Below are positions 59,039 through 64,000 of a stretch of DNA of 64,000 bases, in pieces. Positions within the stretch are counted from its first letter, which is position 1; each line of letters starts with the position of its first letter. The notes below the pieces were generated by a model. That model did not search any database and had not been told where the DNA came from. It saw only the letters and a list, made by a program, of their open reading frames with translations. Source of the DNA: Actinomadura barringtoniae (lineage in GTDB: Bacteria; Actinomycetota; Actinomycetes; Streptosporangiales; Streptosporangiaceae); assembly GCF_017573505.1 (NCBI RefSeq), contig NZ_JAGEOJ010000004.1:124001-188000 (forward strand), in the 5' to 3' direction. The position numbers and the translations under genes are program-made.

Positions 59039-60661
59039 TCACCCGATGGCGGCCACTCCCCCGATGATGCGCATTCCGCGTGTGACGAAAGGGCGGGTCG
59101 GGCGCCACTTGCCGACGTCGGTCAGGCCGGGCTCCAGAAGCGGCAGGCCGCAGAAGAACCGCTCGATCTGCTCGGCCGAGCGGAGAAACTGCGGCATCCG
59201 CAGTTCCTGTGGCACGTCGGGAGCGGGGTCGGCGGCGTCGACGAACGGACGCAACTGCGGGTCCAGGTCGTCGCCCGTGATCGTGTTGATCGCCAGATAG
59301 CCACCCGGCGCCAAGGCGTCGATGTACTGCTGCACGATCTTGGCCACAGGCCCGGTGCTCAGGTCAGCGTCGGCTTCGCCCAGGTACTGCAGGCTGTTGC
59401 AAAAGATCAGTCCGACGGGCTGGGCGAGGTTGAAGTGCGCCCGGGCCCGGTGCAGCACGGCAGGCACATCGGACAGATCCGACTCCAGGAAAATGACCCG
59501 GTCGCCGTCGGCCATGAGCGCGTTGCTATGTGCTGCGGTGATGGGTTCGTTGTCCACGTACAGCACCCGAGTGTCCGGCGTGATCTGTTCCGCGACCGTG
59601 TGCAGATTGCGCCCATCGGGGATCGGCATTCCCGAGCCGAGGTCGAGGAACTGGGCGATCCCCTGTTTGGCGAGGAAGCGCACCACGCGCACCAGCCAGT
59701 TCCTGATCTCCTCAGGAAGCTCATGAGCGGTGGTTCCCGTGGACTCGACGACGTGGGTGACGAACTCCCGGTCGAGGCTGCTGTTGTCCTTGCCGCCGAG
59801 CAGATAGTCCATGGTTCCGCGAACGGTGGGGATCTTGCCGCTCTCGATGCGGGCCGGCGGGGAGCCCACCTGGGACGGATTCCAGTCCAGCGTCGGATGG
59901 TGCTCGATGATGCGTTCACGCAGACGCTGGAGCGCGGGCCCGGGAGAGGTCTCCAGCTCCGCGTCCAGGATCTCGGCGGCATGCTTGAAGGCGCGAAGAG
60001 CATCGGTGGCACGCCCCGCGCGATAGAGCGCGGTCATCAGCAGCCCGTGCAGGTGCTCGTTGGTCTCGTCGTAACGCAGCCGTGAACGGATCTGCTCGGC
60101 GATCTCCTGCCCCGGTCGACCCAGTTCGAGCTTCACCTCGAAATGAGCCTCAACAGCGTGCCGCAGCCGAGTGAGAAGCGGGTCGGTGTAGTGACGAACC
60201 GCCAGCGTGTCGGGCAGATCAGGCAGCGGCGGATCCGCAGGCCCACCCCGCCACAGCCCGACCGCCTCCCCATAGAGATCGGCGGCCCGCTGCAGGTCCC
60301 CGGACCGACGAGCACGATCCGCCAAAGTCATGGCCGACGCAAACCGGTCGATGTCGAACGCGTCACCGGGCCGCCGGATCAGCCGGTACGCCTGACGGTC
60401 GTACTCGTCCGTCTCCGTGACGATCCGCCCGGGCGGCAGGATCTCCTTGCGGACCTTGTAAACCAGACTGCTCGGCGCCGACCCCAGATCCCGATCATCG
60501 TGCTCCCACAGCAGCGAGGCGAGATCGCGAACCGACACCGGCCTGTCGATCAGCGCCAGCGTGGCGATCAGACTACGAACCCGGCGCTGCCGCCGCGGGA
60601 AGATGATCTGCTCCCCCCGATCGTCCCGGACGACCAGATCCCCCAGGATCAGCACTTCCAT
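59039..60661 (-). CDS. SARP-type regulator fused to a DUF574 SAM-dependent methyltransferase
   Basis: 540 residues. Residues 1-95 form an OmpR-like winged helix (QRRVRSLIATLALIDRPVSV, LWEHDDRDLGSAPSSLVYKV), residues about 96-255 a BTAD domain, together a SARP regulator. Residues about 265-540 match the actinobacterial S-adenosyl methyltransferase family DUF574 (TMDYLLGGKDN, FLDLGSGMPIPDGRNLH, VLYVDNEPITAAH). SARPs activate secondary-metabolism genes; the fused enzyme suggests control by, or action on, a small metabolite. This fusion is unusual in my knowledge. A P450 gene lies immediately upstream on the same strand. Confidence 0.88.
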   Translation of the reverse strand: MEVLILGDLVVRDDRGEQIIFPRRQRRVRSLIATLALIDRPVSVRDLASLLWEHDDRDLGSAPSSLVYKVRKEILPPGRIVTETDEYDRQAYRLIRRPGDAFDIDRFASAMTLADRARRSGDLQRAADLYGEAVGLWRGGPADPPLPDLPDTLAVRHYTDPLLTRLRHAVEAHFEVKLELGRPGQEIAEQIRSRLRYDETNEHLHGLLMTALYRAGRATDALRAFKHAAEILDAELETSPGPALQRLRERIIEHHPTLDWNPSQVGSPPARIESGKIPTVRGTMDYLLGGKDNSSLDREFVTHVVESTGTTAHELPEEIRNWLVRVVRFLAKQGIAQFLDLGSGMPIPDGRNLHTVAEQITPDTRVLYVDNEPITAAHSNALMADGDRVIFLESDLSDVPAVLHRARAHFNLAQPVGLIFCNSLQYLGEADADLSTGPVAKIVQQYIDALAPGGYLAINTITGDDLDPQLRPFVDAADPAPDVPQELRMPQFLRSAEQIERFFCGLPLLEPGLTDVGKWRPTRPFVTRGMRIIGGVAAIG

Positions 60662-60720
60662 CGTTCACACCGTTCCCGTCGTCGTGGAGCACACATCGTA
60701 GAGATGTCGTGATCACCGGC

Positions 60721-61941
60721 TTAAGGGGTTCGGGGTGAATTCGTTGCCCAGGTGACGGGGAGGCTTCGCAGGCCTCGCATGGTGGAGCGTCTCCAGCCCA
60801 GCGCGGACTCGGCCACGGCGGGGCGGAGGTCGGGGAAGCGGGACACCAGCCCGGTGAGGGCGACCTGGAGTTGCATGCGGGCCAGGTGTTCGCCGGGGCA
60901 GCGGTGCGGGCCGTGGCCGAAGGCCAGGTGGGGGTTGACGCGCCGGGAGAGGTCGAGTCTTTCGGGGTCGTCGAAGCGGCGTGGGTCGCGGTTGGCGGCG
61001 CCTCTGGCGACCAGGACCGCTGAGCCTTCGGGGAGGACGGAGCCGCTCAGGACGACGTCGCGGGTGGTGCCGCGGGCCATGCCGTCGCGGGCGTCCACGG
61101 GGATCCAGCGCAGCAGTTCGTCGACGGCCGTGGGGATCAGCTCGGGGTGGTCGGCCAGCTGCCGCCAGAGTTGGGGGTAGTGGTACAGCAGCGTGTACAC
61201 CTGGCCGCTGATGGTGTTGGCGGTGGTCTCGAATCCGGCGACGAGGGTGCCGATGGCCAGGAGGATGCGGGTGTGCTCGTCGACGGTCGGGTCTTCGGCG
61301 AGGGCCAGGGTGGTGAGCAGGGTGTTGTCGGGGTTGGCACGGTGCTCGGCGATGCCGATCTGCATGTAGTGGTACATCGCGGCGCCGGCAGCGGCTTCTT
61401 CGTTACGGGAGCCGGGGCGGAGGCCTAGGAACGCACGGGCCCAGTCGCTGAACTGGCCCTGGTCGTCTCTGGGGATCCCGAGGACGTCGCAGATGATGGC
61501 GATGGGGAGATGGAGCGCCAGGGCCTCTACCAGGTCGGTCGGAGGGCCGGCGGCTGCCATCTGGTTGAGGAGTTCGGTGGTGATCTGCTCGGCCCTGGGG
61601 CGGAGTCTCTCCGCGCTGGCAGGGGTGAAGTAGCTCTTGAGCAGGTTCCGCTGAGCCTGGTGACGGTCGCCCTCGATGTCGGTCAGGAACACCTCGTCGC
61701 GCAGGCCGTCGCTGGCGATGTTCACGTGCTCCCGGGAGAACTCGGCGGGGCGTGCGAGCACGCGGCAGGCGTCCGCGTAGCGGGTCACCAGGACGGCCAG
61801 GTCGCCTTCGGGCGTCAGGACCCGGGCGGCCGGCTCGTTCTCCCGCAGCCGTGCGTACTTGGGGTCCAGGTCCAGACCCGGGCATCCCTCGTAGCCCCGT
61901 GCGAACGGATACGCGTGCGGCCTGCCCGTCGTCTCGGTCAT
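60721..61941 (-). CDS. Cytochrome P450
   Basis: 406 residues, CYP105/107-like bacterial P450. The I-helix is AGFETTANTI near residue 240, the ExxR is in DELLRWIP near 285, and the haem-binding loop is FGHGPHRCPGEHLAR with the axial Cys near 345. ATG 61941 has GGGAGGG upstream. It needs external redox partners, none of which is adjacent. It precedes the SARP-methyltransferase fusion on the same strand with 59 bp between, so the two may be linked. The substrate is unknown. Confidence 0.94.
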   Translation of the reverse strand: MTETTGRPHAYPFARGYEGCPGLDLDPKYARLRENEPAARVLTPEGDLAVLVTRYADACRVLARPAEFSREHVNIASDGLRDEVFLTDIEGDRHQAQRNLLKSYFTPASAERLRPRAEQITTELLNQMAAAGPPTDLVEALALHLPIAIICDVLGIPRDDQGQFSDWARAFLGLRPGSRNEEAAAGAAMYHYMQIGIAEHRANPDNTLLTTLALAEDPTVDEHTRILLAIGTLVAGFETTANTISGQVYTLLYHYPQLWRQLADHPELIPTAVDELLRWIPVDARDGMARGTTRDVVLSGSVLPEGSAVLVARGAANRDPRRFDDPERLDLSRRVNPHLAFGHGPHRCPGEHLARMQLQVALTGLVSRFPDLRPAVAESALGWRRSTMRGLRSLPVTWATNSPRTP

Positions 61942-62047
61942 CGGTGCTGCGCCCTCCCGGCGTCGCGTGCGCGTGCGTCTGGGCACGCACGAGCCAGGGG
62001 TCGACGTTAGGCATCGACGATCACCGGACCGATCACCGGAACGGTCG

Positions 62048-62389
62048 TCAGGCGGTGTAGGCGGGGTTGGCCACGGCCAGCTTGTCGCGGACGGCTTCGA
62101 GCAGGGCGGATTTGAGTTCGGGGTAGCGGTCGTCCAGGCGGCCTTCGCGGATGGCGGCGGCCAGGTCTGCGTCGTTGGTGAAGCCGAGGGAGGACAGGCG
62201 GGACTGGTGCGCCTGGGCTTGGGATTCGCCCAGGTCCAGTTCTCGTTCGACCATGCCCAGGACGTTGACCGCGACCAGGCCGTGGAAGCGGGTGCGGCCC
62301 TCGAGCGTGGCCAGCACGTCGTTCTCCAGGAACTCGCGGACGGCGGTCACGAGGTCGCGGGCGGACGGGACATCGTGCGGCTGGGGCAT
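62048..62389 (-). CDS. DUF6285-like protein
   Basis: 113 residues, helical and soluble: ARDLVTAVREFLENDVLATLEGRTRFHGLVAVNVLGMVEREL. Such small proteins occur next to acyl-CoA dehydrogenase and aminoglycoside-phosphotransferase-like genes in actinomycetes. GGAGGAG lies 8 nt before ATG 62389. It is divergent from an acyl-CoA dehydrogenase with a palindrome between. The function is unknown. Confidence 0.85.
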   Translation of the reverse strand: MPQPHDVPSARDLVTAVREFLENDVLATLEGRTRFHGLVAVNVLGMVERELDLGESQAQAHQSRLSSLGFTNDADLAAAIREGRLDDRYPELKSALLEAVRDKLAVANPAYTA

Positions 62390-62412
62390 CGCGCATCTCC
62401 TCCAGACAAGAC

Positions 62413-62425
62413 AGAATGCGATTCT
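62413..62425. promoter_or_regulatory. AGAAT-GCG-ATTCT palindrome
   Basis: A perfect 5-bp dyad with a 3-nt spacer in the 53-bp gap between the divergent DUF6285-like and acyl-CoA dehydrogenase genes. It is a likely regulator site; no regulator gene is adjacent. Confidence 0.5.
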
Positions 62426-62442
62426 AGACATGAGGAGGGATC

Positions 62443-63636
62443 ATGAGCTTCGAGGTGCCCGAGTCCGTGCGGCCGATCCGCGACGCCGTGCACGCCTTCA
62501 TGATCGAACGGGTGGAGCCGGCCGAACCCGTTCTACAGAAGGGCGGAGAGGAGGGTGCCGAGCTCCTGGGCGACCTGCAGAGGCAGGCCAAGGCCGAGGG
62601 GCTGTGGGCGTTGGGGCACCCCAAGGAGCTGGGAGGGGGCGGGCTGCCGTTCCTGGACTACGTGTACGTCAACGAAGTGCAGGGACGGAGTGAGTACGGA
62701 CAGATCGCGCTGGGGACTTACACGCTGCAGGACTCGCTCATGCTGCACAGGTACGCGAGCGAGGCGCAGCGGGAGCGGTTCCTGAAGCCGCTGGTGCAGG
62801 CGGAGATCAATCCGAGCTTCGCGATGACCGAGCCGGGGATCTCCAGTTCCGACCCGACGCAGCTGACGACGGCGGCGACGCTGGAGGGCGACGAGTGGGT
62901 GATCCGGGGGCGCAAGTGGTTCACGACGCTGGCGAGCCGGGCCGCCTACACGACGGTGATGTGCCGGACGGAGGATGACGGTACGTCGCCGTATCTGTCG
63001 TTCAGCATGATCCTGGTGCCGACGGACACACCCGGGTACACGATCGTGCGGGACACGCCCGTGCTGGGGCTGGACGGCGCCCACTGCGAGGTGCTGTACG
63101 ACGAGGTCCGCGTTCCCAAGGACAACCTGCTCGGGCCGAGGGGTCACGGGTTCGTCATCGCGCAGGAACGGCTCGGGCCGGGGAGGATCTTCCACTGCAT
63201 GCGGTTCCTCGGGCAGGCGCAGCGCGCGTTCGACCTGATGTGCGCGCGGCTGCACGACCGGAAGGCGTTCGGCGAGCCGCTGGCCAAGAAGCAGCTGATG
63301 CAGCAGCACGTCTTCGACTCCTACAACGAGATCCAGTCGTCGCGGCTCCTCACACTGCACGCGGCGCACAAGATCGACGCCGGCGACCAGGCGCGGGTGG
63401 AGATCGGGGTCATCAAGGTGGCCGCGGCGCGGATGCTGCACAACGTGATCGACCGGGCGATCCAGGTGCACGGGGCGCAGGGCCTCACCGAGGACACCCC
63501 GCTCGACCACATGTACCGGCACGCGCGGGCGGGCCGGATCTTCGACGGGCCGGACGAGGTGCACATCACCACGACGGCGCGCCGGATCCTGAAGGAGTAC
63601 GCCGAGGGACGCACCTGGGAGTTCGGGCTGCGCTGA
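62443..63636 (+). CDS. Acyl-CoA dehydrogenase
   Basis: 397 residues. Flavin motif SFAMTEPGISSSDPTQLTT near residue 125; RKWFTTLASRAAYTTVMCRT near 165; C-terminal QVHGAQGLTEDTPLDHMYRHARAGRIFDGPDEVH with Asp-Gly-Pro-Asp where many relatives carry the YEGT catalytic Glu. It resembles ACAD10/11-like and FadE-type dehydrogenases. AGGAGGGAT precedes ATG 62443. Divergent from the DUF6285-like gene. Chain-length specificity is unknown. Confidence 0.93.
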   Translation: MSFEVPESVRPIRDAVHAFMIERVEPAEPVLQKGGEEGAELLGDLQRQAKAEGLWALGHPKELGGGGLPFLDYVYVNEVQGRSEYGQIALGTYTLQDSLMLHRYASEAQRERFLKPLVQAEINPSFAMTEPGISSSDPTQLTTAATLEGDEWVIRGRKWFTTLASRAAYTTVMCRTEDDGTSPYLSFSMILVPTDTPGYTIVRDTPVLGLDGAHCEVLYDEVRVPKDNLLGPRGHGFVIAQERLGPGRIFHCMRFLGQAQRAFDLMCARLHDRKAFGEPLAKKQLMQQHVFDSYNEIQSSRLLTLHAAHKIDAGDQARVEIGVIKVAAARMLHNVIDRAIQVHGAQGLTEDTPLDHMYRHARAGRIFDGPDEVHITTTARRILKEYAEGRTWEFGLR

Positions 63637-63947
63637 ACCGCCGAATCACCGGCCGTCCGTCAAGCTTCCCGGTCTGACCGGAAGCGGACGGCCGCCGCTG
63701 CCTGGGCCTTCGCGGGTGGCCGGATCGAGCCCCCGATCGCGGCAAATTGATAGGTTACTTTCCTATTCATGCCGACGAGCATGCCGCTCAGATCGACGCC
63801 GATCCGGCCCCGCGACGGTCCCTGAGGCCGGTCCGCCCGCCTCGTACGACCGCGCTGCCTCCGTTGCCGCCCCGCTCGCGGCAATCCCCTCCCCGGCGCC
63901 CCCTGCGCCGGGTCTCCCCCTGTTTCAGGAGAGCGGTTCACGCAGCA
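63637..63947. other. 311-bp intergenic region
   Basis: No convincing gene. It contains the dyad ATAGG-N7-CCTAT (63750-63766) and, further on, AGGAGAG at about 63937. It is most likely the promoter and leader of the secreted-protein gene that begins at 63948. A minus-strand frame here (63660-63941) is Arg-rich and looks non-coding. Confidence 0.55.
63750..63766. promoter_or_regulatory. ATAGG-N7-CCTAT dyad
   Basis: GATAGGTTACTTTCCTATTC around 63749-63768 contains a perfect 5-bp dyad in an AT-rich patch, about 180 bp upstream of a signal-peptide gene. It recalls AGGAAACTTTCCT-like motifs in front of actinomycete secreted enzyme genes; that comparison is from memory. Confidence 0.4.
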
Positions 63948-64000
63948 ATGAAGATTCCGAACAGATCCGCGGCCGTCGTACCGGCCGCCGCGCTCGTCGC
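63948..64000 (+). CDS. Start of a secreted protein
   Basis: Only 17 codons are visible: MKIPNRSAAVVPAAALV. A basic n-region and a hydrophobic core indicate a Sec signal peptide. AGGAGAG is present upstream but at a long distance. Function not determinable. Confidence 0.5.
   Translation, partial: MKIPNRSAAVVPAAALV

Noticed and set aside
63660..63941. 93-codon minus-strand frame
   Set aside because: Arg/Gly/Pro-rich, no family similarity, no ribosome binding site, and it covers a likely promoter region.
1..64000. tRNA, rRNA, transposase, integrase or prophage genes
   Set aside because: None was recognised on either strand by eye; a dedicated scan could still find a degenerate element.

Overview
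The window looks like chromosome from a high-GC filamentous actinomycete, probably of the Streptosporangiales or a close relative. The reasons are very GC-rich third codon positions, frequent GTG and TTG starts behind GGAGG-type ribosome binding sites, ThyX as thymidylate synthase, a single-chain acyl-CoA carboxylase, a HelD/HelR helicase, a SARP-type regulator and many small regulator/enzyme pairs. The genus is not proven. I see no tRNA, rRNA, CRISPR array, transposase or prophage gene. The window starts inside a helR-like gene and ends in the signal peptide of a secreted protein.

Layout. 1-5.6 kb: HelR helicase (partial), LacI regulator with twin palindromic operators, MFS transporter, alpha/beta hydrolase, HTH protein. 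5.6-10.8 kb: M1 metallopeptidase and a Pls/PosA-type single-module NRPS, a pair that resembles the epsilon-poly-lysine synthetase/degrading-enzyme cassette. 11-16.8 kb: secreted Asp-box protein, hydroxyacid dehydrogenase, orphan LivG-like ATPase, divergent MFS and ROK regulator. 16.8-21.5 kb: single-chain acyl-CoA carboxylase translationally coupled to a methyltransferase, divergent TetR. 21.5-26.1 kb: DUF2254 membrane protein, RtcB, ECF sigma factor with a coupled membrane partner. 26.2-30.2 kb: TetR operon and acyl-CoA dehydrogenase divided by a large perfect inverted repeat, OsmC protein, frameshifted SRPBCC gene. 30.3-40 kb: enoyl-CoA hydratase, esterase, class I amidotransferase-like protein lacking its cysteine, flavohaemoglobin, metallo-beta-lactamase-fold hydrolase, MmyB-type regulator, eroded glycosyltransferase, aminotransferase-V protein and Bax inhibitor-1 protein. 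40.2-44.9 kb: redox operon (molybdopterin oxidoreductase, ferredoxin-reductase-like protein, zinc-ribbon protein), thioesterase, dienelactone hydrolase, MFS, VOC. 44.9-53.4 kb: ThyX, an operon with a large molybdopterin enzyme and a DUF1266 protein, adenosine deaminase, GntR and WYL regulators, SDR. 53.5-59 kb: GPGG small membrane protein, fused anthranilate synthase with a Trp attenuator, VOC protein, DUF3311/sodium symporter pair. 59-64 kb: SARP-methyltransferase fusion, P450, DUF6285 protein, acyl-CoA dehydrogenase, start of a secreted protein.

How it works together. Most of the window is catabolic and redox metabolism in small locally regulated units: fatty acid and CoA-ester turnover, transporters beside their regulators, two molybdopterin enzymes. 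Readable regulation includes LacI, ROK, TetR, GntR and MmyB-type candidate operators and a ribosome-mediated trp attenuator.

The most unusual signal is a set of five short intergenic tandem arrays (about 26.1, 29.0, 30.3, 36.3 and 40.2 kb). In each, the repeat unit matches the last codons and stop-codon region of the adjacent gene, and the array runs into that gene's 3' end. The most biologically suggestive locus is the Pls-like NRPS beside an M1 peptidase with an exact HEXXH-18X-E motif, which suggests production and turnover of a cationic homopoly(amino acid).
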